In this document: one piece after another, positions 34,526 to 43,857 of the stretch | Numbering within the stretch: position 1 is the stretch's first letter | Layout of the letters: every line of letters starts with the position of its first letter | Assembly (NCBI GenBank): GCA_963737015.1 | Contig: CAVTQZ010000001.1 | Location: 124,001 to 188,000 of the forward strand | DNA length: 64,000 bases | Source: CAVTQZ01 sp963737015 | Lineage (GTDB): Bacteria > Actinomycetota > Acidimicrobiia > Acidimicrobiales > UBA8190 | Reading direction: 5' to 3' | Program-made: the position numbers and the translations under genes | The notes under the pieces: generated by a model | The model's database searches: none | The model's input: only the letters and a program-made list of their open reading frames with translations | What the model was told of the DNA's origin: nothing

Positions 34526-35212
34526 GTGGGATCGCTGCAAAAACGCATTCCGGAGGAGATGAAGCAACACGTTCGGGATCTGTTTGGCTCAGACCCCGTC
34601 GCAAAGGCACGAGCACAGGAGAAGTCTCGCCAAGGAACGGAGCGAATGAAGGCGTGGTGCGCACGATTTGATGAAGCACTCGCCAAGGAACGGCAAGAGC
34701 TAACCAAACAGCGCATTATCGCCCGACTCACGGCTGCGATTAAGGCTGAGATCATCCAGTGGAGGCAGAAAGCGGAACAAACGATGCTCGCAAAGGCGAA
34801 AGCCGCGAAGAGAGCCGCCAAAGCTCGAATCAAGGCTGCACTTGTTGAGCGAGACGAAATGCTGGAAAAGGCCGCCACAGTGCAGGCTCAAACGTCCGAG
34901 ATAGCCGCGGCATTGCAGGCTCAAGTTGCCGACATGGGACAACGGGTTGCTGCCACAACTCAGGATGCCGACAACCGTATAACGCGGATACTCGCTGTTC
35001 TCGACCAATACAACGCCGAACAGGCCATGAAGGGCGCTCGCAGAGCTGCATTCGAAGCAAAACGTGTTGAACGGGAGCGTGACGAATGGATGTTCAAGGC
35101 TTCTACGACTAACGACCCAGTATTACGAGCTGTGTATTTGGTCGCGCTGAAGGAGAAGAGATTGACGACTATGACGCCGGATATTGACTTGGAAGCGACC
35201 AAATGCGAGTAG
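34526..35212 (+). CDS. Long coiled-coil hypothetical protein
   Basis: 228 residues, almost entirely helical and Ala/Lys/Glu/Gln-rich (ARLTAAIKAEIIQWRQKAEQTMLAKAKAAKRAAKARIKAAL, then EIAAALQAQVADMGQRVA), predicting a long coiled coil. The upstream frame ATG 34509 (MSVDEQWDR) probably supplied the original N-terminus through one lost base, so translation now may start at GTG 34526 or ATG 34559. It lies between the two terminase genes. A scaffold or structural role is guesswork. Confidence 0.5.
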   Translation: MGSLQKRIPEEMKQHVRDLFGSDPVAKARAQEKSRQGTERMKAWCARFDEALAKERQELTKQRIIARLTAAIKAEIIQWRQKAEQTMLAKAKAAKRAAKARIKAALVERDEMLEKAATVQAQTSEIAAALQAQVADMGQRVAATTQDADNRITRILAVLDQYNAEQAMKGARRAAFEAKRVERERDEWMFKASTTNDPVLRAVYLVALKEKRLTTMTPDIDLEATKCE

Positions 35213-35421
35213 AGGTGGGCGCGCTCGGTCCGGAAGCCGTCCTTGCCGCTGTTGAGAAGGGCCTACGTGACATGTTCGCAAATGGGGTGGTCGTTGATGT
35301 GACCGCTGACCTTGCCGCTGACGAGTTTCTAGCAAGGGCGGAAGCTGCCACCGATCCGGTACTCGCGGCTGGTTATCGCGAACTCGCAGAGGAGGCAACC
35401 AAGGAAGCGAGGCAGGCGTGA
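35203..35421 (+). CDS. Small hypothetical protein
   Basis: 72 residues; its ATG overlaps the end of the coiled-coil gene. Acidic, two predicted helices (PEAVLAAVEKGLRDMFA; ELAEEATKEARQA) around a short beta part. The segment ATDPVLAAGYRELAEEA is similar to the end of the previous protein (TNDPVLRAVYLVALKEK), suggesting an internal duplication. Confidence 0.45.
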   Translation: MRVEVGALGPEAVLAAVEKGLRDMFANGVVVDVTADLAADEFLARAEAATDPVLAAGYRELAEEATKEARQA

Positions 35422-35634
35422 TCCGTTCCAGTCCGCTTGAAAGAGAAGTTATCGAGGCCATCGGCGCACTGGCCGAGCCCAGTACGAGCGAACTTATCCG
35501 CGAATCAATGCGGTGGTGGACACTGCACCCGCGCCCAAGTGCGAAAGGCGCTAAAGGCCCTTGAGGACGACGGGACCGTACGAACGTCGGCGCCGAACGA
35601 GACGCTTGGAGGTTGTCGTGAAGATATTCCGTAG
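35418..35634 (+). pseudogene. Winged-helix-like small regulator, frameshifted
   Basis: Starts at GTG 35418 overlapping the prior stop: VIRSSPLEREVIEAIGALAEPSTSELIRESM, then continues in another frame as CTRAQVRKALKALEDDGTVRTSAP. The two halves make one helix-turn-helix/wing. Break near 35515-35530. Confidence 0.5.
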
Positions 35635-35720
35635 GAAGCAAGACGTAGAGGCAGTTACCGTCCGAACAGGAGAGAGCCTTCAATCCCAAGCGACGGTTAC
35701 GAAACCTCGAAAGAGCCCAC

Positions 35721-35840
35721 GTGAGGGTTCTTGACCAGTTGGCGAACCCTGACCTTGCCGCAAATCACCGACCGTGGATTGAACAGAAGCGTTCGAGCAT
35801 TGAGGCAGAGATTCAGACTCTCAAGGAGAGCATCGAATGA
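35721..35840 (+). CDS. Very small hypothetical protein
   Basis: 39 residues from GTG 35721: VRVLDQLANPDLAANHRPWIEQKRSSIEAEIQTLKESIE, i.e. a short helix pair. Its stop overlaps the ATG of the next gene (ATGA), which is the main reason to believe it is real. No family recognised. Confidence 0.35.
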   Translation: MRVLDQLANPDLAANHRPWIEQKRSSIEAEIQTLKESIE

Positions 35841-36031
35841 CCGAAGTAACCCCAGACTTTGAGGCTTGGCTGACCGCGGCAGGTGCCCTGAAAGATGGTG
35901 AGCCGGACCGCACGTGGTTCGAGGAGCAATGCGCACTTTCGGCTCGTGCCAACGCGTTCGCACACGAAGAAATGGATCGAGAGTTAGAACACATCGTGCG
36001 AGAAGGTTATGGCGATAGCGACGAACACTGA
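35837..36031 (+). CDS. Small acidic hypothetical protein
   Basis: 64 residues, acidic (FEAWLTAAGALKDGEPDRTWFEEQCALSARANAFAHEEMDRELEHIV). Overlaps the start of the large-terminase gene by 23 nt. Intact; unknown role. Confidence 0.5.
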   Translation: MTEVTPDFEAWLTAAGALKDGEPDRTWFEEQCALSARANAFAHEEMDRELEHIVREGYGDSDEH

Positions 36032-37470
36032 GGAACGGACGCAGCCTCTTGACCTTCTGGCCGCTTTGGTCCTTGAGAGCGGCGACCGCTTTGGTGACGT
36101 GGCTTGTGATTTTCAATGGCGCGATGTGGAATGGTTCTTTTCGCAGGATGGTCCGCGTTGGGCGTATTTAACACGGCCCCGCGGGGGAGGAAAACGTCGG
36201 ATACTCGCAGGCGTGGCCTTGGTATGGCTCGCCACTACGGCACAACCAGGTGCAAGAGGCTATGTCTTCTCGGGTAGTAGGGATCAAGCTGCGCTCCTCC
36301 TCGATGCGGCTTCGGGACTGGTGTCCCGGACGCCAGAACTAAATTGCGGTTATCGAGGTGCGTTCGTCAAAGATGCTCCATCGTTCAACGAATGCAACGA
36401 TGGAAGTCCGCAGCGCGGACGGTGATCACGCGTTCGGCCTAAAGCCGAGCATAATTCTGGTGGACGAGCTGGCGCAGTGGGAGGAAAGCCGTCGAGCCCG
36501 ACGCCTTTGGACCGCTATCGTTTCGAGTCTCTCGCAAAAGTGCCCAATTGTCGCTTCGTATGCTGTAAGTTCCGCGGGCGAACCTGGGCATTGGTCATAC
36601 AGGGTGCTCCAAGATGCGAAGAGCAAGCCTGAACGCTGGCATGTGAGCGAAGTCGAGGGACCGCTTCCGTGGCTCGACATCGAGGATCTCAAAGCGCAGG
36701 GTTTGCGCGATAGCGAATTCGCCAGGCTGCACCTGAACATTTGGACGCAGGCAGAAGACAGGCTCGTAGATTCCGAAGACCTACGAAGCAGCCGCGGTCT
36801 TGCCAGGCGGTCGGACCGCACAGCCGGGCGTTTCGTTTACCTCATCGCTTGCGACCTCGGATTAATGCGATGACAAGCACTGTTGTAGCGGTCGGCCATG
36901 CTGAATCAGTATCATCCGAGCAAGGCTCAGCAAACCGCGTTGTTATTGACTCGCTAAGGCGCTGTGCGCGGCACTCGCGCTCATCCGGTCCAACTTGCTG
37001 AAGTCGAAGCGTATCTCGCCCTGACGGTGCAGCGGTATAACCGATGTCAAGGATATTGGCCGACCCCTGGCAAGCCGCGGGCATGATTCAACGTCTGCCC
37101 GCGCACAATCCGGTAAGGGCCGAAGCCCTTCGCCTTCACGGCTACTTCGGTGGGTCGGCTAGGTCGGCACTTCACTCTGGCGCTACATAACCGCCTAATC
37201 TCGCTTCCGAATGACGAGGATCTACTTAGCGAACTTGGGCAGGGTCCGCCTTCAAGGCAACCGGTCGGCGGTGCGCGCACTCGACCATGATGCGAGCGGG
37301 CGCATGACGACCAAGCCGTCGCAATCGCCATCATTTGCGCGGAACTCATCGGGAATGCGAAAGCCTTGGGGACTCGGAGGAATGCTTGGAATACGATCAT
37401 CCAATTCATTCATGTGGCCAGCCGAATCCGAGGGCTGCCACGGTCTGTAGCAAGTGTCATGAGCCGCTGA
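36009..37470 (+). pseudogene. Phage terminase large subunit, frameshifted
   Basis: N-terminus AIATNTEERTQPLDLLAALVLESGDRFG, DVEWFF and a Walker A-like LTRPRGGGKRR. A later frame holds Walker B IILVDELAQWEES, the coupling region YAVSSAGEPGHWSYRVLQDA and VYLIACDLGL starting the nuclease. Further frames give TVVAVGHAES.., ILADPWQAAGMIQRL and finally DDQAVAIAIICAEL, the last nuclease block. At least four frame breaks (near 36400, 36865, 36960 and 37190). Originally the ATP-driven packaging motor and headful nuclease of the element. No portal gene follows. Confidence 0.75.
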
Positions 37471-37784
37471 TCCCACCGGAATCGAAACCCCAACCCGAAC
37501 CAATCGCGCACCAGCAGCAGCAGCCGTACCGTCGCCTTGGTCGTTCGGACCAGTTCCGACGATGCCGGGTGAAGCCGCCGTGCAGAGGACGCTCGAAACG
37601 ATCCGTCTTGCCCGAGAAGGCGGCAGAGTTATTGATTTCGGCCCGTACACGGGTCGCTAACAAGTTCTCCCAAGGGGGAACCCCCCTTTCTCCCCAACGG
37701 GACGCCCACGGCAGCTCATCGCTGACCCGCGGGCACTATCGCAATCAGCAAAGACACGCCAAAGGGCTAAGGCCGGTCGTGTAG
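37335..37784 (+). CDS. Possible zinc-ribbon protein overlapping the terminase end
   Basis: The open frame contains CGQPNPRAATVCSKCHEPLIPPE, a convincing half of a zinc ribbon, then a Gln/Arg-rich tail. The part upstream of the ribbon overlaps the terminase in another frame and is probably not coding. A small ribbon protein starting close to 37400 is the likeliest original. Beyond it, 37785-37928 holds only the ribosome site of the next gene. Confidence 0.35.
   Translation: MRGTHRECESLGDSEECLEYDHPIHSCGQPNPRAATVCSKCHEPLIPPESKPQPEPIAHQQQQPYRRLGRSDQFRRCRVKPPCRGRSKRSVLPEKAAELLISARTRVANKFSQGGTPLSPQRDAHGSSSLTRGHYRNQQRHAKGLRPVV
37672..37688. terminator. G/C hairpin
   Basis: AAGGGGG-AA-CCCCCCTT with trailing TTC; a 7-bp stem with a very short loop. 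It could terminate transcription or simply be a homopolymer tract prone to indels. Confidence 0.3.
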
Positions 37785-37928
37785 CTGAGACGCGATGCAA
37801 CAACCGCGGCCGATGCGGTCAATGTCGGCAAACGAGAAGGCGCAGAGACGTGTCATAAGGACCGAACGGTCAGACGCGTAGTCGCTTTGTTAATCAACAC
37901 TGCAACTTCTCACAAGAAGGAGCCATAA

Positions 37929-39731
37929 ATGGCTCGAATACCCTCCATTAAGGAGATGTACGGGGGAAGCGAAGCCTGCACTGACGGCGTACCAACGCCG
38001 CAGCACCCGCTAGGCACTCCCAAAGCATCGAAACTAGCAACGCGTCACGAAACGTTTACCAAAGCGATGAATGCCGCAATCCGCGAAGGTCTCAGCGGTG
38101 ACGTCCTGGAGCTTCCGCCCGATGGTGGAAGCAGCCGACCGATCTACAGATCGCGTACGGTCTATCAAAAGGAAATCGCCAACGCGGCCGGTGCGGGTGG
38201 CCTCAAAAAGCAACAAGGGCAAATCGTCGCTGAGTATCTGGACGAGCTGCTAAAGAGCGACGGTCGTATGGCGAAGGAGTTTACGCTCGACTTCCCACTG
38301 AGCAGCGGCTTCGTGCCGTTCGATCTTTCGGCCCCAGCTCGCCTTTTATTTCCGATAAACACCCCCCTGCGTAACGAAATTCCGCGCATTCGTGGGGCCG
38401 GCGCAGCGTACCGGTTCAAAGTTTTGGACACGATCAGCGGGTCAAACACTGCGGGCCTTACAAGCATCGACCCCGGTTTTGCCGAGAACGAAACTACTGT
38501 CACTCCTGGCAGTGGAATCAACCTCGTAAGGCCGAATTACATCACGTACCACGCGTATGACCAAGTGCAGTCGTTCGTCACGTCCGGTCTATCTGACTCC
38601 GTTACGTTCCAAGCCGCTTACCAGGCGAGGGGTTTGACAACGTTCGCGGTCTCAGTGCCACTTCGCTCCTGTACGCCTCATTTTTAGCGGAGGAAAGAAC
38701 GATAATAAATGGTCGGGGCACGGTTTCGAACGGCTATGTCGGTCCGCTCGGCACGCCGACGATCACGTCTTGCACGGCAGTTTCCGCATCAGTTGCACAA
38801 GGTGGTACTTCGACTCTTGGGTCAAGTGCAACCGTCTGGGTAATCGTTGCGGCTGACGCTGGCGATCTTACAACAGCATCGGGTCAGCTCCATCAAGGAC
38901 CCGCTACTACAGTTGGATCTCAGCGCGTCGGTTACGACATCTACGGGACTGACGGCAGTTCAGGTCAACATCGGCAATGATGTTGCTGGCGCCTTGGGGT
39001 ATTACATTTACGCCGCGAAGCGTCCAAGCTGGACCATATTATCTAGCTGGCAGAACGGGTTATGACGTCGGTTTCGTGACGTCGCAGCCATCCTCTGGCC
39101 CAACGGTCACGTCGGGTGCAGCGGACCAGTCAGCGCGTGCAACGTCGTATGACGGCCTATTTTGCAACACTTCGGCCAGCGGGGGATATGTAAAACGCCT
39201 CAACAGCAGCCTAAGTACGAGGAATCCGGGCAGCGAGCTGCAAACCGGGTTCGCTTCGCTCTGGGACTCCGTCAAGGGCGATCCAGACGTGGTGATGTGC
39301 AACGGGTACGACCGCTTACAACTGTCGAACGCTTTGCTGAACGGACCGAATGTCAACTGATATCGAGTTTTCATTCCTAACGACCAGATGAGCAACGTAA
39401 CGGTGGGCGCTCTCGTCCAAAATCTCACCAACGAGGTTACGGGAAAATCTGTCGAGATCATGGTCCATCCTTGGCAAGCTCAAGGAAACATGCTATTCGG
39501 CAGCTAACGCTTCCGTTGCCGCACGCCAACATAAGTTCGACCGCGGAAATCGCCGAGGTTCAAAGCTACGTTCAACTGCAATGGCCTGTGACGGGGATGA
39601 CTTTTGACTCGTCAGTCTTTTGGATTTCGACAGTGGCAAACAACGCGCCGCATACCAAGGCATCATCTCAGGTATCGCCGGAGTGCAGACGCCAAATCTG
39701 TTTCCTTCGGAGTCTGATTCCTAATTCGTAA
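37929..39731 (+). pseudogene. Capsid-like phage structural protein, frameshifted
   Basis: AAGGAG lies 7 nt upstream of ATG 37929. The first 230 residues are intact (GQIVAEYLDELLKSDGRMAKE, FDLSAPARLLFPINTPLRNEIPRIRGAGAAYRFKVL). After breaks near 38630, 38840, 38975, 39360, 39490 and 39650 the same protein continues: FDNVRGLSATSLLYASFLAEERTIING, an inserted Ig-like beta segment, VMCNGYDRLQLSNALL, RVFIPNDQMSNVTVGALVQN, and VQLQWPVTGMTFDSSVFWI. Length (~590 residues), position after the terminase and the pattern of a head protein with a beta insertion suggest the major capsid. This is judged by eye. Confidence 0.5.
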
Positions 39732-40191
39732 TGGCTGCAACCGCAGCTATGGGTTCGCCAATTGCCTCAATAATCGGTCGCCTGACAATGGTCAAAGCAT
39801 CGTCGGGCACGCTGTGCGGGTCGTGGTTTCTCGTCAGTTGCCCTCGACCTCTGCACGCAACACACGGCGCAGGGGTTGCCTTCCCCCAACGTCTCGACGG
39901 AGTTTTCTAACTCCTATCCGTTGCGACACGCGCCGTACCGCCGACAGCTTCCCTTTGGGGCGCTGGTCGGCACGAGGCTAAGAGCGCCGGTCGTGGGTAT
40001 CCCTTTCACGCCCGCGGCCCGCGCTCGCCTCGAAGACAATCAGGGATCGTGGATTCGCAGTCTACTGGCCCCGTTACGGCGAAGGGACCCGCGCACCAGG
40101 CGGCAGGACGGCAATTAACCCACCCGTCTCGGAGAGGACGTCGATCGCGGAGGTCCGTAGTTGTGGCACGTACAGACACGCCGAAACCTGA
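39731..40191 (+). pseudogene. Unknown small gene after the capsid, frameshifted
   Basis: ATG 39731 follows the capsid stop directly (TAATGG). MAATAAMGSPIASIIGRLTMVKASSG continues in other frames through QGLPSPNVSTEFSNSYPLRHAPYRRQLPFGALVGTR and INPPVSERTSIAEVRSCGTY. A further GTG-started frame at 40163 (ARTDTPKPDRQKGLQRYRAA) has a good GGAGG but is short. I cannot assign a function. 40192-40486 hold nothing else I can support. Confidence 0.35.
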
Positions 40192-40486
40192 TCGCCAAAA
40201 GGGCCTTCAACGATACCGGGCCGCACCGCCACTTCCTCAGTCTCTGTTTCTTTTGGAAGCATCAGAATCTCAAGCCTCGCGGCGCATCGACATTCGTTCT
40301 CGCCACGCTGGTCGTGCTCACTGTAGTGCGAGGCCGTCGCCTCATGCTGTTCTACGGTGGCCTCGCCATGTGTTACCCATCCATTGCCGGGAACCCGAGA
40401 ACTTCTGGTCAAGGTCAGCCACCTCCCCGCTAGGTAGCTCGAACTTCCGCACGTCTTTGTCCTTTCAATGGCGCTTCCTCTGACGA

Positions 40487-40516
40487 ACAGGGGCCAGTCC
40501 GAAGACTGACCCCTGT
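40487..40516. terminator. Strong hairpin at the end of the structural genes
   Basis: ACAGGGGCCAGTC, loop CGAA, GACTGACCCCTGT: 13-bp stem with one mismatch. No T-tract. It lies where rightward and leftward (integrase-side) transcription would meet. Confidence 0.55.
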
Positions 40517-40644
40517 CCCGTTGCGATGCGCTGCGTTGCGTCGAGTTGGATTGCGTTGATTTGACTTGGCGGCGCGTCGTCATTTGGGACGGTACGCCTG
40601 TCGCCGCGGGATGTCAACGACGGCGCCGGGGGAGTGTCGGTCGT

Positions 40645-40712
40645 TACGTCTAGGTAGTGCGTACGTATAGGTAGTGCATGTGTATAGGGAGCGCGTGTGT
40701 ATAATCTATGCG
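40645..40712 (+). repeat. Four 17-bp imperfect tandem repeats
   Basis: Units at 40645, 40662, 40679 and 40696 follow the pattern TACGTATAGGTAGTGCG, diverging to the right, where the last unit includes TATAATCTATGCG with a good -10 box. Iteron-like; could be a replication origin, a repressor array or a promoter region of the element. Confidence 0.75.
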
Positions 40713-40866
40713 AATGACTTATCCGTATGGTCTTTATGTGCTGCACGCGACAAGACAAATTTTTTTTCGCAGGAGCCCGGGAGGGTTGACGTGGCAAGCG
40801 GCAGTCTCGGTAGAGTCGGAGCCGACGCGAAACGCGTTGAAATCCGAGACAAGAGGAGGGGCCGCT

Positions 40867-40988
40867 ATGAAGTCCGCGAGCTGATCGAACGGCTGGGGGA
40901 GTTCGATCCTGAAACGAATGTTTACGTCGATGACGCGTGTGGGTCGGGGGCGGTGGAACGCCGGTCATTACGACGATTCGTTCAGTGA
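40867..40988 (+). pseudogene. Small phage-type protein (VRELIERLGEFDPETNVYVDD), frameshifted
   Basis: A perfect AGGAGG 6 nt before ATG 40867 leads, after one missing base, into VRELIERLGEFDPETNVYVDDA. This is a short domain seen in many phage and plasmid proteins. As read, the ATG frame ends after five codons. A longer frame from GTG 40793 reads through in register but lacks a ribosome site. Confidence 0.5.
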
Positions 40989-41084
40989 TGGGCGATGCTG
41001 ACGATCGTGTCGACGTGTTTATTTGCACACCGAGCGAGGACAGGATCGCGCGGGAGTCGTCCGTAAAGGGCCTCTGAGCCGCGG

Positions 41085-41315
41085 TTAACTCGGCGTGCCT
41101 TGTTCGCGGCGCCCCTCCGATATCTGACTCGCGACGTACAACAAAATCGCCACGCCAGCGACGACAGCGAACACGACAATTAAATCCCCGGCAGCAACTC
41201 CAATCAGCGCGGCAGCAAAGATAATGACGAGCACGTCCCATACCGGATGCTTCCGACGTACCTTTGGTGCCCGCTTGATTGTGAGGGTTACGTCTACGTC
41301 GTGATGCTCGGCCAT
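41085..41315 (-). CDS. Small membrane protein
   Basis: 76 residues: a charged N-terminus (MAEHHDVDVTLTIKRAPKVRRKHP), then two adjacent hydrophobic helices (VWDVLVIIFAAALIGVAAGD and IVVFAVVAGVAILLYVAS). Intact; immediately downstream of the integrase on the same strand. Unknown role, possibly holin-like by topology only. Confidence 0.55.
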   Translation of the reverse strand: MAEHHDVDVTLTIKRAPKVRRKHPVWDVLVIIFAAALIGVAAGDLIVVFAVVAGVAILLYVASQISEGRREQGTPS

Positions 41316-41341
41316 ATCGGTTCCTCTGTTCTTTTACAACG

Positions 41342-42444
41342 CTACCCGGCCATGCTGCCCAACGCTGCGGCAAGCGCCTTGTCTCGGTCATCCGCGGCGT
41401 GCTGGTAGCGGTTGGCGGCGATCCGACTCGCGTGACCCGCTCGACGCATTAGCTCGGCCGTGGTCGCTCCTGCCTGCGCTGCCCATGTCAGGCCGGAGTG
41501 CCGAAGGTCATGGAAGCGAAGGTCAGGTCGGCCCGCTGCTTCCCGGGCTCGTGTCCAGACTCGTGCAAACGTCCGTGGGTGTATCGGTTCGCCATTCGCG
41601 CCAGGAAACAGCCACGCTCTTTTCCGAATGATACGTGGGCGCTGAGGTGGGTCTTGAGTGCCTTTTGTACGTGGGGTGGCAGATAGAGCGTGCGTTTGCC
41701 TGCCTCGGTCTTGGGATCACCAAGGATCGCCTCGCGTCCTCGGTCACAAGCCATGCCCTGGGATCGTCACACTGCCAGCGGCAACGTCAACGTCCCTGCG
41801 TTGGAGTGCGACACTTCGCCCCGACGTAGTTGGCCCCAAGCGCCTAGCAGAATCGCACAGCGGTATTCCTCTGGCGTTGCGTCGATGGCTGCCTGGCATT
41901 GGCCACAGTTGGGGTCGGGCGCTCGACTGCACGCTCACGGCTCGCCCCTTCGACGTTGCAAGGTGAGCGAAAGATGATTCGTCACGAACCGCGTCGTTGA
42001 AAATCGTCGCAAGGAGTCGGTAGGCCCCGGCCGCTGTCGAAGATGCTCGGCTGCTAAGTCGTCGTACCATGCTCGGATCTTGCCTATCCGAACCTTGGCG
42101 AGCTCCACCCTCCGAAGGTGGGGAGTAGGTGCCGGTCAAGGAGCCCCGGTATTTCGCCGCAGTCGTGGGACGAATCCGGCCACGCCTGACGCCCGACGCA
42201 AGCCACTTCTCTGCATACTCGTGGAACGTCACGGTTCCGGCTTGTGGGTCCGTCCACTGACTGCGGACGATGGCAGTTTCAATGGTGGAAAGAAACGTAT
42301 TGGCGTCTGCCTTGTGAGTGAACGTTTCCGGCGCCGTGTGCTGCTTTCCGTCCTGCCAGTAGGTCCTTGATATTTGCCAGACGGGAGCTTGCGGACACCG
42401 CCGAACTGTCGCCTGGGCCTGCGTCTCTTCGCTGTTGGAGTCAT
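41342..42444 (-). pseudogene. Tyrosine integrase of element 1, frameshifted
   Basis: Starts at ATG 42444 (MTPTAKRRRPRRQFGGVRKLPSGKYQ), then a core-binding SAM-like domain (TFHEYAEKWLASGVRRGRIRPTTAAKYRG..), the catalytic domain with DPKTEAGKRTLYLPPHVQKAL, and finally, in another frame, FHDLRHSGLTWAAQAG and HASRIAANRYQHA, carrying the HxxR and the tyrosine nucleophile. Several frame breaks (near 42330, 42110, 41820 and 41550). It lies 67 nt from att copy 2, as expected for a site-specific integrase targeting tRNA-Glu. Confidence 0.85.
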
Positions 42445-42457
42445 GTAAAGAAGTTTA

Positions 42458-42477
42458 ATGCACGGGGAACGCACGGT
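42458..42477 (+). repeat. 20-bp terminal repeat, copy 3
   Basis: AATGCACGGGGAACGCACGG; third copy of the repeat at 28519 and 33648, between the integrase start and att copy 2. Its place supports a role as an integrase arm site. Confidence 0.75.
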
Positions 42478-42510
42478 CAATGATTTTATGCTGGTGACCT
42501 GGGCTATTAT

Positions 42511-42554
42511 CCACCCTCTCAAGGTGGAGACGGGTTCGAACCCCGTTGGGGCTG
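42511..42554 (+). repeat. att copy 2 (junction of the two elements)
   Basis: Repeats tRNA-Glu from its anticodon stem to its 3' end but lacks the 2 nt AC before GGGTTCGAACC and ends GCTGCG instead of GCTGCCA. It cannot encode a functional tRNA and marks the boundary between elements 1 and 2. Confidence 0.88.
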
Positions 42555-42559
42555 CGAGG

Positions 42560-43554
42560 CCGACCTGGCCAGAGGGATCTGGGTCGATCCGCGAGCCGGG
42601 CAGGTCAGGTTCGACCTGGTACTACAACTGGCTGAAGCTGCGCACTGATCTTCGTCCGCGAACCCGTGAGCTCTACATGTCGTTGCGGAAGCTCCACCTG
42701 CTACCCAAGCTCGGGACTTTCGAGCTGTCGAGGATCACCGAGCGTCGTCCGGGCCTGGTACTTGGACCTGACTGCCGACACCGGTCCCGGACAGGCCGAC
42801 AGCAGCCAGGTGCTACCGGCTTCTTCGTGCAATCCTCAACACTGCCCTGACCGACGAGCTGCTGATCAAGAATCCTTGTCGGGTGCGCGGTGCGGGCGCT
42901 GATCGGTCGCCTGAGCGCCCATCGCTTCTTCGGTCGCCGAGGCGTACGTGCTCGCAGATGCCGTTGCTCTCTCGCTTCCGGGCTGCTGTCTTGCTTGCAT
43001 CGTTCTGCTCTCTGCGGCGCGGAGAGATCCTCGGCCTGCAGCGAGGCGACGTCGACCTGCTTCACGCCACGGTGTCGATTCGGCGCGCCGGTGAGCCTGG
43101 CCAATGGCACGCTCTACATCGGGGATCCCAAGACGGTCGCCGGGCGGCGGACTGTCTCCATCCCACGAGTGATAGTCGGTCCTCCGAGCGCAATCCTACG
43201 AATTCGTCGCCACCTCCGCCGACGCCCTCCTCTTCACCGGAGAGAAGGGCGGGCCGCTCCGGCCACACGTGCTCCAGGCTGCATGGGACAAGGCCCGTCA
43301 CACGACCGGCCTCGCGTACCTGCATTTCCATGACCTTCGCCACAGCGGGAACACCTGGGCTGCGGCCACAGGTGCCAGCACGGCTGAACTCATGGCGCGG
43401 CATGGGCCATGCCAGCGCTACCGCGGCTCTGCGCTACCAGCACGCCACGGCTGATCGGGACAGAGCGATTGCTGAGGCTCTGAGTTCCCTGGGCGATCAA
43501 GCGCTTACTTCCGTGACGAAGTTCCTGGTTCCGGCCGAGCGTCGCAGTTCCTGA
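42560..43554 (+). pseudogene. Tyrosine integrase of element 2, frameshifted
   Basis: Pieces in successive frames: TWYYNWLKLRTDLRPRTRELYMSLRKLHLLPKLGTFELSRIT (core-binding), AVLLASFCSLRRGEILGLQRGDVD (catalytic Arg box), TLYIGDPKTVAGRRTVSIPR, HFHDLRHSGNTWAAATGASTAELM (HxxR) and MGHASATAALRYQHATADRDRAI (nucleophile Tyr). About six frame breaks. All catalytic blocks are recognisable. The N-terminus is fused to the att sequence, so its native start is unclear. Confidence 0.8.
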
Positions 43555-43562
43555 CGTCCGAG

Positions 43563-43831
43563 ATGCCACGGGTCAGCAGCTTCTACGGCATCGTCATCTA
43601 CATCTACTTCGACGAGGTCCGGCACGAAGGACGACCACACTTCCACGCTGTTTACCGAGGCCGAGAAGCTTCGATCGACATCCGGAATCTCTCCGTGTTG
43701 GCGGAGCTCTCCCACCGAGGGCTTCTCGGATGGTGAATGAATGGGCTGAAGTTCACCGGCAGGAACTGATTGAAGACTGGGAACGAGCTCGACGGGGTGA
43801 CAAACTCGTTCCTATTCCACCGCTTCCATGA
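43563..43831 (+). pseudogene. DUF4160 protein, frameshifted
   Basis: MPRVSSFYGIVIYIYFDEVRHEGRPHFHAVYRGREASIDI is the DUF4160 signature. After a break near 43705 it resumes as LPPRASRMVNEWAEVHRQELIEDWERARRGDKL and stops at 43831. DUF4160 genes commonly sit beside DUF2442 genes, as here, and are suspected toxin-antitoxin-like partners (not established). Confidence 0.75.
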
Positions 43832-43857
43832 GCTCGGCGTCGGATTATCATGGCGTT

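Larger units (their letters stand above)
28379..42554. mobile_element. Degenerate phage-satellite-like integrative element 1
   Basis: Bounded by att copies 1 and 2. Reading right from the tRNA: excisionase-like HTH gene, small co-translated genes, primase-ATPase, small terminase, unknown small genes, large terminase, capsid-like protein, and a leftward tyrosine integrase next to the right att. No tail or portal genes are seen. This inventory resembles the tail-less phiRv1/phiRv2 class of actinobacterial prophage-like satellites (inference). Most large genes contain several frameshifts. It may itself be composite, because a third copy of a terminal repeat and a tRNA-like relic lie near 33.65-33.72 kb. 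Confidence 0.8.
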
